DNA from: Streptomyces acidicola
GTDB lineage: Bacteria > Actinomycetota > Actinomycetes > Streptomycetales > Streptomycetaceae
DNA: 47,277 bases
Assembly: GCF_009377235.1 (NCBI RefSeq)
Contig: NZ_VMNX01000047.1
Span: forward strand, 1 to 47,277
Reading direction: 5' to 3'
The translations under genes were made by a program, and so were the position numbers. Every line of letters begins with the position of its first letter. Position 1 is the stretch's first letter. Below the pieces are notes generated by a model, which saw only the letters and a list, made by a program, of their open reading frames with translations, was not told the origin of the DNA and searched no databases. This document shows positions 25,636 to 32,009 of this stretch, one piece after another.

Positions 25636-26196
25636 ATGGAGGAACGGTCGCCGCATGACCGGGCGGAGCGAACGCGGGAGTTCGCGGAGTGCGTGCTGCC
25701 CGAGGTGGAGATGCTGCTCCGGGTGGCGACGACGCTGACCGCGCGACCGGACCACGCAGAGGAGCTCGTGCGCGCCACCCTGCTGCGCGCGTACCGGACC
25801 TTCGAGCGGTGCGACGGCCGGCAGCCGCGGACCTGGCTCCTCACTCTTATGTACGAAGAGCGCACCGACCGGCGTCGTGCCCGAGGATCCCGTCCGCGGC
25901 GTGACCGGGAAACCGGCCCCCGCCCGTCACCCGCGGGCGTTTCCGGGCAGGCGGCGAAACCAGTCGTGGTCGGGCAGTCGTTCCACGAAGTCGTGGATTT
26001 CGCTCTGGCGGCCCTGCCGGTGAGGTACCGACAAGTGGTACGTCTGGTGGACATTGACGGTCTGTCGTACGCGGAGGCGGCCGGGTCGCTGGGCACGAGC
26101 GAGGCGACCGTGAAGAGCCGCCTGCGCCGTGCGCGCAGGCGTATCCGCGTCCGGCTGGCGGCAGCCGGGCTGGTGCCGGGACGAGGTGAACGGTGA
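25636..26196 (+). CDS. ECF sigma factor, divergent paralogue
   Basis: A 186-residue sigma-70 family ECF factor. Region 2 is VLPEVEMLLRVATTLTARPDHAEELVRATLLRAYRTF and region 4 is ALAALPVRYRQVVRLV-DIDGLSYAEAAGSLGTSEATVKSRLRRARRR. It is clearly a paralogue of the sigma factor at 27440. Its region 2 is altered, though: the usual DLVQET core-binding stretch is ELVRAT, and region 2.4 reads MYEERTDRRRARG where the paralogue has MRRAEINRHRRRT. Promoter choice or core affinity may therefore differ. The ATG at 25636 was chosen because it follows P1 directly. The stop overlaps the anti-sigma start (GTGA), a classic coupled sigma/anti-sigma pair. Confidence 0.88.
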   Translation: MEERSPHDRAERTREFAECVLPEVEMLLRVATTLTARPDHAEELVRATLLRAYRTFERCDGRQPRTWLLTLMYEERTDRRRARGSRPRRDRETGPRPSPAGVSGQAAKPVVVGQSFHEVVDFALAALPVRYRQVVRLVDIDGLSYAEAAGSLGTSEATVKSRLRRARRRIRVRLAAAGLVPGRGER

Positions 26197-26498
26197 GCAT
26201 GTGGTCCAAGCGGAGACAACCGGCTGAGCGCACGATGACCTGTATGCAGGCGGGCCGGGTCCTGCAGGCATACCTGGACGGGGAGACGGACGACGCGACC
26301 GTGTGCCGGGTCGCGGTACACCTGGCGGACTGCCGCCGTTGTGGCCCGGAGGCCAGGACCTACCGGGAGATCAAGAACGCCCTCGTCCGCCGGGCGGAGC
26401 CGGACCCGGACGCGGTCGAGCGTCTGCGCGGGTTCGCGCGGGGACTGCTGCAGCACGAGACGCAGGGCGAGGGGGAGGAGCAGACTCCGGTGGCCTGA
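26193..26498 (+). CDS. ZAS zinc-binding anti-sigma factor, copy 1
   Basis: A 101-residue RsrA/ChrR-class anti-sigma factor. Zinc ligands are in order: Cys17, then His43-x3-Cys47-x2-Cys50, inside CMQAGRVLQAYLDGETDDAT...VHLADCRRCG. The pattern is that of redox- or metal-sensing ZAS proteins, in which loss of zinc or disulfide formation frees the sigma factor. It has no membrane segment, so it is cytoplasmic. The start GTG overlaps the sigma stop by four bases, so it is co-translated with its likely target. The C-terminus YREIKNALVRRAEPD is nearly identical in copy 2. Confidence 0.88.
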   Translation: MSMWSKRRQPAERTMTCMQAGRVLQAYLDGETDDATVCRVAVHLADCRRCGPEARTYREIKNALVRRAEPDPDAVERLRGFARGLLQHETQGEGEEQTPVA

Positions 26499-26528
26499 GG
26501 AGCATTCGGGTGTATCAGCGGGTGGACG

Positions 26529-26558
26529 GGAATGTTGCGGTGCCGTCGGCGGGTTTCC
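26529..26558 (+). promoter_or_regulatory. ECF-type promoter P2 (second ZAS gene)
   Basis: GGAAT (26529-26533), 17 bases, GGGTTTCC (26551-26558), starting 31 bases after the first ZAS stop and 136 bases before the second ZAS start. The leader contains a possible 30-codon ORF (26605-26697, MSGADGGPG...) whose stop overlaps the ZAS start as ATGA. Confidence 0.7.
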
Positions 26559-26693
26559 TGCGCGTGGGAAGGCCTCAGCCGGGCGACCGGGCCGGTCCCG
26601 AGCGATGAGCGGGGCCGACGGAGGTCCGGGCGCCGCAGCCGCCACGGCGAGTGACGACTCGACACGGTGGCCGGTCCGGAACCGAGGTGAGCG

Positions 26694-26993
26694 ATGAGGG
26701 TGTGGCCGAGACGACGGGACCCGACGGGGAGGATGAGCTGCGCCCAGGTGCTCCGCGTCCTTCAGGAATACCTGGACGGGGAGACGGACGACGTCACCGC
26801 CCGACGCGTACGGGCGCACCTGGACGGCTGCCGCGACTGCGGGCTGGAGGCCCGCACCTACCGTGAGATCAAGAACGCGCTCGTACGCCAGGAGCAGCCC
26901 GACGCCCGCGCGGTGGCACGTCTGCGCGGCTTCGGCGAGTCCCTGCTGGACCCTGCCCCGGGTGACCAGCACGATCGGACACCGGGTGGGTGA
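26694..26993 (+). CDS. ZAS zinc-binding anti-sigma factor, copy 2 (no adjacent sigma of its own)
   Basis: A 99-residue paralogue of the first ZAS. It has Cys16, then His42-x3-Cys46-x2-Cys49 in CAQVLRVLQEYLDGETDDVT...AHLDGCRDCG, and the same EARTYREIKNALVRQ tail helix. It is not overlapped with a sigma gene; instead it has its own ECF-type promoter P2. It could restrain either neighbouring sigma factor, giving a delayed shut-off loop when that sigma is active. The ATG at 26694 is preceded by GAGGTG. A possible short leader ORF ends in an ATGA overlap with it. Confidence 0.85.
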   Translation: MRVWPRRRDPTGRMSCAQVLRVLQEYLDGETDDVTARRVRAHLDGCRDCGLEARTYREIKNALVRQEQPDARAVARLRGFGESLLDPAPGDQHDRTPGG

Positions 26994-27064
26994 GCGCCCC
27001 GGCCGGCGCCCTCCGTGAGCTGTCGGAGTCCGGGGCCGGGGGTACCTCCCGCGCCTTTTGGGCA

Positions 27065-27112
27065 CTCGCCCTTCGGACAGTGGGAGAGGGGGTTCGACGG
27101 CAGGGCCTAGGC
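27065..27112. repeat. Dispersed element ending CAGGGCCTAG, copy near 27.1 kb
   Basis: The stretch CGCCCTTCGG...GGGAG...TTCGACGGCAGGGCCTAGG resembles 47110-47156, and the CAGGGCCTAG core also occurs at 11881-11890. In two of the three places the TAG is the stop codon of a minus-strand gene. Confidence 0.4.
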
Positions 27113-27352
27113 CGGCGAGGTCGGTGCCCGGTGCGGATGGCCGCGTATCGACGCCTTCATGAGCCGGAGGGCGATCAGTTCGCCGCTGCACGCCCAGCAG
27201 TGGGCCACATGAGCCGCGACACGCGTGTGTCGCACTCCGGTGAGCTGCCCGTCCGCGAACGCCCCGACCGCACCGTGCAGCCGTAGATGGCGCAGCTTTT
27301 CGCGGCATTCCCACCAGAGTCTGTTCGGCCGTTGGGTACTCAGCTTCGTCAT
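27107..27352 (-). CDS. ZAS-type zinc-binding protein, copy 3 (divergent from second sigma)
   Basis: An 81-residue protein with the ZAS metal pattern: Cys16, then His48-x3-Cys52-x2-Cys55 in AAHVAHCWACSGELIALRLM. It is more distant from the other two but has the same size and layout (helix, zinc site, basic tail), so an anti-sigma role is likely. It is read away from the second sigma gene and has its own ECF-type promoter P4, whose -10 ends five bases before the ATG at 27352. The message would be leaderless. It ends GCC-TAG within a repeated CAGGGCCTAG element. Confidence 0.75.
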   Translation of the reverse strand: MTKLSTQRPNRLWWECREKLRHLRLHGAVGAFADGQLTGVRHTRVAAHVAHCWACSGELIALRLMKASIRGHPHRAPTSPA

Positions 27353-27357
27353 GTATC

Positions 27358-27387
27358 GGAAACCCGCGTTAAAAGGCAGGACATTCC
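27358..27387 (-). promoter_or_regulatory. ECF-type promoter P4 (third ZAS gene)
   Basis: On the minus strand GGAAT (27387-27383), 17 bases, GGGTTTCC (27365-27358), then five bases to the ATG. Its -35 box lies two bases from the -35 box of the opposite promoter P3, so the two are back to back. Confidence 0.7.
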
Positions 27388-27389
27388 GT

Positions 27390-27419
27390 GGAATGCTCCG
27401 ATTGGTCCGGAGGGTTTTC
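27390..27419 (+). promoter_or_regulatory. ECF-type promoter P3 (second sigma gene)
   Basis: GGAAT (27390-27394), 17 bases, GGGTTTTC (27412-27419), 21 bases before the sigma ATG. It shares GGAATGC-N14-AGGGTTT with P1, pointing to the same sigma serving both. Confidence 0.7.
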
Positions 27420-27439
27420 ACCAGCCCGTGGGAGACACA

Positions 27440-27991
27440 ATGGCGCAGCCGCCGGAGGTGCGGGACAAGGCGTTCGCGAAGTTCGTGCTGCCCGAGGTGG
27501 AAGTGTTGCTGCGGGTGGCGATGACGCTCACCGCGCAGCCCGCCGACGCCGAGGACCTGGTGCAGGAGACCCTGCTGCGCGCCTACAGGGCCATCGGCCG
27601 GTTCGACGGCGAGCATCCGCGCGCCTGGCTGCTGACCATCATGCGCCGGGCCGAGATCAACCGGCACCGTCGCCGTACCCCCCGTCTGCTCGACGACCCG
27701 GACGCCGACCTGGACCGGCTGAGTTCGGCCGGGGTGGTCGAATCGCCCGAGGAACTGGTGCTCGGCGAGAGCTTCGACGCGGTGGTCGGCGCAGCGCTCG
27801 CCGCTCTGCCCGACAAGCACAAGCAGGTCGTCCGGCTGGTGGACATCGGAGGGCTCAGCTACGGGGAGGCGGCCCAGGTGCTGGATGTGCCGGAGGGGAC
27901 GGTGATGAGCCGCCTGCACCGGGCCCGCAAGCGGATAAGGACCCAGCTGGTGGCGGCCGGGCTCGCGCCGAAGAGGAGGCGCAGGACGTGA
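27440..27991 (+). CDS. ECF sigma factor
   Basis: A 183-residue ECF factor with canonical regions: VLPEVEVLLRVAMTLTAQPAD-AEDLVQETLLRAYRAI (2.1-2.2), HPRAWLLTIMRRAEINRHRR (2.4) and ALAALPDKHKQVVRLV...LSYGEAAQVLDVPEGTVMSRLHRARKR (region 4). The DAEDLVQET stretch resembles the SigR-type group. The open frame extends upstream across the promoter, but the ATG at 27440 has GGAG five bases before it and P3 behind it. It probably transcribes its own promoter and the similar sites nearby. A pentapeptide-repeat lipoprotein gene follows after 82 bases, perhaps in the same transcript. Confidence 0.92.
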   Translation: MAQPPEVRDKAFAKFVLPEVEVLLRVAMTLTAQPADAEDLVQETLLRAYRAIGRFDGEHPRAWLLTIMRRAEINRHRRRTPRLLDDPDADLDRLSSAGVVESPEELVLGESFDAVVGAALAALPDKHKQVVRLVDIGGLSYGEAAQVLDVPEGTVMSRLHRARKRIRTQLVAAGLAPKRRRRT

Positions 27992-28073
27992 ACGGCCCTG
28001 ATCATGGACAGGGCGACTGCCGTCTGCTGCGAGTGCACACATGTGCACCGCCCGACCGCGCCCGAGGTGGCTC

Positions 28074-28730
28074 GTGAACGTGTGTGTGTCCCGTACGGGG
28101 CTGTGGGCGACCGTGCTCGCCTTGTCCGTCGCCCTTGCGGTCGGCTGCGGGCAGGAGGAGGACGAGCGGGGCCGTAGCTGTCCCGGCGGGGCGGGCAGGA
28201 ACCTCTCGGGCCGCACCGTCGACGGGGTGGACCTGTGGCAGAAGAAGCTCCGGTGCATCAACCTGGAGGGCTCGGAGCTGACGGGTTCGGTCTCCGAGGC
28301 GAACCTGAGCCGAGGCAACCTCTTCGGGGCGCGGCTGACCGATGTGTCCCTGGAGAGCGTGGACCTGCGTGACGCGGATCTCCGCCGCGCTCGTCTGACC
28401 GCCGGCACCCTCGCCGAGGTCGACCTGCGTGGTGCCGATCTCGGTGGGGCGTCGCTCGACCGGACCATGCTCACCAACGTCAGTTTCGGGGGAGGCCGGC
28501 TCCGGGGTACGAACCTGCGTTCCGCCTCCCTCACCAACGTCGACTTCAGCCACGCTGACCTGCGTGACGCGGATCTGTCGGACGCGGAGCTGTCCGGCAG
28601 CACACTGCGCGGTGCGCGGCTGGACGGGGCCGATCTGTCGGGTGCGAGCTGGGAGAACGTCGTGTGCCCGGACGGCACCAAATCCATCGGCACCCGCTCC
28701 TGCAAGGGGCACTTCACCCCGGCATCCTGA
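28074..28730 (+). CDS. Pentapeptide-repeat lipoprotein
   Basis: A 218-residue exported protein. The signal peptide ends in the lipobox LAVGC, followed by an acidic QEEDERG segment and then about 26 A(D/N)Lxx-type pentapeptides forming a right-handed quadrilateral beta helix (NLSGRTVDGVDL ... DADLSDAELSGSTLRGARL). It closes with a cysteine-pair tail CPDGTKSIGTRSC. It should be lipid-anchored outside the membrane as a structural or binding protein; no catalytic motif is seen. The start is uncertain: the GTG at 28074 has GAGGTGG upstream and gives a normal signal, while an ATG at 28041 would add 11 residues. Confidence 0.85.
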   Translation: MNVCVSRTGLWATVLALSVALAVGCGQEEDERGRSCPGGAGRNLSGRTVDGVDLWQKKLRCINLEGSELTGSVSEANLSRGNLFGARLTDVSLESVDLRDADLRRARLTAGTLAEVDLRGADLGGASLDRTMLTNVSFGGGRLRGTNLRSASLTNVDFSHADLRDADLSDAELSGSTLRGARLDGADLSGASWENVVCPDGTKSIGTRSCKGHFTPAS

Positions 28731-28785
28731 AGCCCCGGGGCCCGGCCCGCCCTCCCGGACATTTGAGGTCGTATTTCACGAAAAG

Positions 28786-28815
28786 GGAATGTCGCGCGGA
28801 GGGGGTCGGGTTTCC
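28786..28815 (+). promoter_or_regulatory. ECF-type promoter P5 (PAP2 gene)
   Basis: GGAAT (28786-28790), 17 bases, GGGTTTCC (28808-28815), 85 bases before the phosphatase start and after the lipoprotein gene. Confidence 0.7.
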
Positions 28816-28899
28816 TGTCCGAGTGCTGTTCGGTCACGTCGTGTCCGGACTCCGTGCCGGAGAGCGTGGCCGGAGTTCCCGAGGGGCCGGGAGGACGAC

Positions 28900-29868
28900 T
28901 TGGGCATCATGGGTCTTCCGCTGGGGCGAGCACGGTTTCCCGGATTACGCGAAGCCGCTCCTGCGCGCCGCGCCGTTCCGCGCGGGCGCGGTCGGCGGCT
29001 GCGTCGTCGCCGCGCGGTGACGCTCTTCGCTCTGGTGGCCGGTGTGTACGCGGCCGTCTTCGTGGCGTTGCTCGCCCGGTCGCCCCTGTTGCGGCTGGAC
29101 TGGCGCCTGGCCATGTGGCGGCCGTACAGACAGTGGCCCGAGTTGCGGGAGCTCCTGGACATCCTCGTCGTCGCCGGGCAGCGGGGGCCGACGATGACGG
29201 CGGCGCTGGCCTGGCTGGGGTGGCGCTACTGGCGCAGCAGGAACCCGCGCCCGCTGCTGGTCTTCCTCGCGGCGCTGGTGCTGCTCAACGTGAGCGTCGG
29301 TGCGGTCAAGCTGGGGACCGGGCGCCTGGGGCCCGGCTCCGCGCACACCATCGGCTCCACCGAGTTCCTCCGGGGCGGCGATGTCTTCCCGTCCGGCCAC
29401 ACGGCCAACTGCCTCGTCATCTGGGGAACGCTCGCCCACCTCGCCACGCGCCATCGCACCGCGGCGGCCGTGGCGGCCGCTCTGGCCGCCGTGGTGGTCG
29501 GCCTGGCCACCGTCTACCTGGGCACCCACTGGTTCAGCGACGTGCTGGGCGGCTGGGCGGCCGGCGCGCTCGTGCTGCTGGCCCTTCCGTGCTGCGAGCC
29601 GTTCGCCGAGTGGGTGGTGGTTCGGGTCAGGAGGCTGGGGGCGCGGCTGGGTGCTGACCCGGCGTCATGGTTGGGCCCAGGGGTGGCCGTGGGTACGGCA
29701 GTTCCGGCAGTTCGGGCGGTTCGTGGGCCGAGAGGGCCGGGTGGCTGGGCGGCCTCCGCGTTCCGTGCGTTCGCGTCGCGGTGGCTGAACCCGGCTGCGG
29801 CGACGGCCGCATTCCATCCCCGGATATGGAATGAGCGTGGGCCGCCGCGGGTTTCCGATATGTCTTGA
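28900..29868 (+). CDS. PAP2-family membrane phosphatase
   Basis: An integral-membrane PAP2 acid phosphatase of about 322 residues. An Arg-rich N-terminus precedes about six hydrophobic helices. The motifs are KLGTGRLGPGSA (C1, loose), VFPSGHT (C2, His) and TVYLGTHWFSDVLGG (C3, His and Asp). Such enzymes dephosphorylate undecaprenyl pyrophosphate, phosphatidate or similar lipid phosphates on the outer face. A C-terminal basic/Ala-rich extension of about 80 residues is unusual. The TTG at 28900 has GGGAGG five bases upstream; an ATG at 28909 is the alternative. Leu16 is a TTA codon, so translation may depend on the bldA tRNA. P5 lies upstream. Confidence 0.85.
   Translation: MGIMGLPLGRARFPGLREAAPARRAVPRGRGRRLRRRRAVTLFALVAGVYAAVFVALLARSPLLRLDWRLAMWRPYRQWPELRELLDILVVAGQRGPTMTAALAWLGWRYWRSRNPRPLLVFLAALVLLNVSVGAVKLGTGRLGPGSAHTIGSTEFLRGGDVFPSGHTANCLVIWGTLAHLATRHRTAAAVAAALAAVVVGLATVYLGTHWFSDVLGGWAAGALVLLALPCCEPFAEWVVVRVRRLGARLGADPASWLGPGVAVGTAVPAVRAVRGPRGPGGWAASAFRAFASRWLNPAAATAAFHPRIWNERGPPRVSDMS
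29828..29856 (+). promoter_or_regulatory. ECF-type promoter P6 (response regulator gene)
   Basis: GGAAT (29828-29832), 16 bases, GGGTTTCC (29849-29856), overlapping the end of the PAP2 gene and 182 bases before the NarL-type regulator. Confidence 0.6.
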
Positions 29869-30038
29869 ATTCCCCACAGCATTCCCTTGTGTCATTCCCT
29901 TGTGCCCGGTGCCGGCTGTGTCCGGTGCCGGCGGAATGAACGCCTGGGGCGATGCGGGCCGCGCAGGTCGCGGGACGCGTACCGCGGGAGAACCGTGGTG
30001 GCGGCCCGTGAGCCGGTGCTCGACAACGGAGAACACCA

Positions 30039-30719
30039 GTGGCAGTTCAAGTTCTGATCGCAGAGGACCACGCGGTGGTCCGACAGGGCCTGCGAGACTT
30101 TCTGAGCCTTGACGGCGACATCGCGGTGGCCGGTGAGACGACGAACGGGCGGGAGGCCGTACGCCTGGCCCGGGAGCTGTGTCCTGACGTCGTGTTGATG
30201 GAGCTCATGATGCCCGTCATGGACGGCATCGAGGCCACAGAACAGATCCGCCGGGAACTGCCCGAGGTCAGGGTCGTGGCGCTGACCGGCGTCCTCGACG
30301 GTGGCATGGTGATGGCGGCCGTCCGGGCGGGCGCGACGGGCTTCCTGCTGAAGAACGCGGAGGCCGACGAACTGCGGCACGCGGTGAAGGCCGCGGCGAC
30401 GGGGCGGACGTACGTCTCCAGCGCCGCGGTCGCCCGTCTGGTGGACCAGGTCAGCGGCCCGACCGGGCCGGCGCGTCTCACCGAGCGCGAGTCGGAGGTC
30501 CTGGTCATGCTCGCCCGGGGCAAGGCGAACAAGGAGATCGCGCGCGACCTCCACATCGGGCAGCAGACCGTGAAGACGTACGTCAGCCACATCTTCGACA
30601 AGCTCGGGGTGCACAGCCGGACCCAGGCTGTCGCGCATGCCCTGCGGCTGGGGCTGGTGCCGCCCGGCGAACTCGCCCGTGGTCTCGTCGTGAACGAGGA
30701 ATACCGGTGGTCCGCCTGA
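30039..30719 (+). CDS. NarL/FixJ-type response regulator with Glu at the phosphoacceptor site
   Basis: A 226-residue receiver plus LuxR-type helix-turn-helix (LTERESEVLVMLARGKANKE then IARDLHIGQQTVKTYVSHIF). The receiver keeps the acidic pair Glu9-Asp10, the Thr in VVALTG and the Lys in FLLKN. The residue that should be the phosphorylated Asp is Glu55 (VVLMELMMPVMDG; codon GAG). Asp-to-Glu changes often mimic phosphorylation, so it may be active without a kinase, and none is adjacent. Output might then be set by its amount, consistent with the ECF-type promoter P6 upstream. The GTG at 30039 follows GGAGAACACCA. Confidence 0.92.
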   Translation: MAVQVLIAEDHAVVRQGLRDFLSLDGDIAVAGETTNGREAVRLARELCPDVVLMELMMPVMDGIEATEQIRRELPEVRVVALTGVLDGGMVMAAVRAGATGFLLKNAEADELRHAVKAAATGRTYVSSAAVARLVDQVSGPTGPARLTERESEVLVMLARGKANKEIARDLHIGQQTVKTYVSHIFDKLGVHSRTQAVAHALRLGLVPPGELARGLVVNEEYRWSA

Positions 30720-30740
30720 CGGACCGTCGTCCTGCGGTTG

Positions 30741-30817
30741 CCGGTGACTGTTCTGCGGACCGGTGACCGCTCTACGGACCGGTGACTGCTCAATGGCTCG
30801 GTGACCGCTCTACGGCG
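30741..30817. repeat. 19-20-nt tandem repeat, four units, between convergent genes
   Basis: Units of the form (C)CGGTGACYGCTCTACGGA repeat four times with small changes between the response regulator stop and the synthase stop. They may act in termination or may be simple slippage expansion. Confidence 0.7.
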
Positions 30818-30834
30818 AGTCACCCCCCGGCCGG

Positions 30835-31683
30835 TCACGTCCCGGCCCCACGGGCGGTCACCGTGTCGCACAGCTCGGCCAGCGTGTCCTTGGCCGCGCA
30901 GTCCGGGAGGTCCCTGAGCGCCGACCGTGCATGGTGAGCCCGGCGCCGAGCGTCCCGCAGGGCCCGCCGCGGCGCCGGGTGTGTGGGCGGCGGGTCGACG
31001 GTGGCGGCCCCCAGCACGTCGTCCGTGAGCCCGAGGGCGGTGCCGAGCCGCTCGCCGTACCGGGCGAGGGCGTCGCAGACGCGGGCGTCGGCACCCGACG
31101 CGAGGGCGCCGAGCCGCCCCGAGGCGCCGGTCAGCGAGCCCGTCCGGGCGGCGGCGACCTCGACATGGTGCGCGACCGGATCGCATCCCTCACCCGGGCC
31201 CGTCCGGGCCAGCATCTGGCCCGTGACCATGCGCCCGTATGCGGCCGTCTGGGCGCGTACGGCGTCGGGGCCGAGGGCGGCCACGATCTGCGAGGCGCGG
31301 GCGAACAGGAAGTCGCCGGTGAGAACCGCGACCGAGGTGGCCCCGAGGACGCCGGAGCCCGGCCCGGGGTGCGCGGCCGCCTCCGCGTCGCACACGCTGT
31401 CGTGCCCGAGCGCGGCGAGGTGCGTCAGTTCGGCGGCGACCGCCGCGGGCGCGACCCCGGGAGCGTGCGGGTCGCCGAACCGTGCGGCCAGCAGTACCAG
31501 CAGGGGGCGCAGCCGCCACCCTTTTCCCTTGCGCAGAAGGCTCCGGCCGGACTCGGCGATGAAGGGGACGTCGCTCTTCACGGCTGCCAGCAGGCCCTCC
31601 TCGACGGCCTCCGCCCCGGCCAGGAGGTCGGCCCGAAGGACGCGGTCTCGTAGGTTCCGGCCGAAGACGTGGGCGATGGTCAT
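30835..31683 (-). CDS. Isoprenyl-diphosphate-synthase-like protein with degenerate metal motifs
   Basis: A 282-residue protein of the trans-polyprenyl synthase fold: GKGWRLRP near residue 54, ELTHLAALGHDSVCD, LTGDFLFARAS and LGLTDDVLG. Both Asp-rich motifs are altered: the first is Asp95-Ser-Val-Cys-Asp99 in place of DDxxD, the second Asp221-Asp-Val-Leu-Gly225. The downstream GKxxGxDLxxGKxTxP element is missing, replaced by Arg/Pro-rich sequence. Activity is therefore doubtful; it could be a regulatory subunit or have a new role. The ATG at 31683 has CAGGAG upstream. Promoter P8 lies about 140 bases before it, and the GH15 gene is divergent. Confidence 0.82.
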   Translation of the reverse strand: MTIAHVFGRNLRDRVLRADLLAGAEAVEEGLLAAVKSDVPFIAESGRSLLRKGKGWRLRPLLVLLAARFGDPHAPGVAPAAVAAELTHLAALGHDSVCDAEAAAHPGPGSGVLGATSVAVLTGDFLFARASQIVAALGPDAVRAQTAAYGRMVTGQMLARTGPGEGCDPVAHHVEVAAARTGSLTGASGRLGALASGADARVCDALARYGERLGTALGLTDDVLGAATVDPPPTHPAPRRALRDARRRAHHARSALRDLPDCAAKDTLAELCDTVTARGAGT

Positions 31684-31821
31684 GGGCGCTCCTGCCTGTG
31701 CATGGCCGCGTGGGACGGGCGGTGGCCGGCGGCGGCCGAGATCTGCTCCGCCGTGCGTCGCGCGCCGTGAACCGTGAACGTCTCCTGGCTCCGGGGCCGG
31801 CCCGGTGCGCCGGGCCCGGCT

Positions 31822-31851
31822 GGAAACCTGGCGGCACGTGCAGCGGATTCC
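31822..31851 (-). promoter_or_regulatory. ECF-type promoter P8 (synthase-like gene)
   Basis: On the minus strand GGAAT (31851-31847), 18 bases, GGTTTCC (31828-31822). The spacing to GTTTCC equals that of P1-P5. It points to the synthase-like gene at 31683. Confidence 0.6.
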
Positions 31852-31865
31852 ACGTGCGCGCTCGC

Positions 31866-31894
31866 TTGACATGATTTTGCAGGGGTTTGCATAC
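31866..31894 (+). promoter_or_regulatory. Possible housekeeping promoter for the GH15 gene
   Basis: A consensus -35 TTGACA (31866-31871), 17 bases, then a weak -10 GCATAC (31889-31894), about 115 bases upstream of the GH15 start and ahead of the ECF-type site P7. Confidence 0.4.
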
Positions 31895-31936
31895 GTACGG
31901 GCGTCACGCGCGGGTTCACGCCGGGGACCGGATGGT

Positions 31937-31965
31937 GGAATACGCCGGTTGCGAGGCGGGTTTCC
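31937..31965 (+). promoter_or_regulatory. ECF-type promoter P7 (GH15 gene)
   Basis: GGAAT (31937-31941), 16 bases, GGGTTTCC (31958-31965), 45 bases before the GH15 start codon. Confidence 0.65.
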
Positions 31966-32009
31966 TTCTAGTTCGCCGGTGTCGCTTCGTTGGTGTTCAT
32001 GGAGATGCC

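Noticed and set aside
26605..26697. 30-codon leader peptide before the second ZAS gene
   Set aside because: The ATGA overlap is neat, but it has no strong ribosome site and the sequence is low-complexity; mentioned only within the promoter entry.
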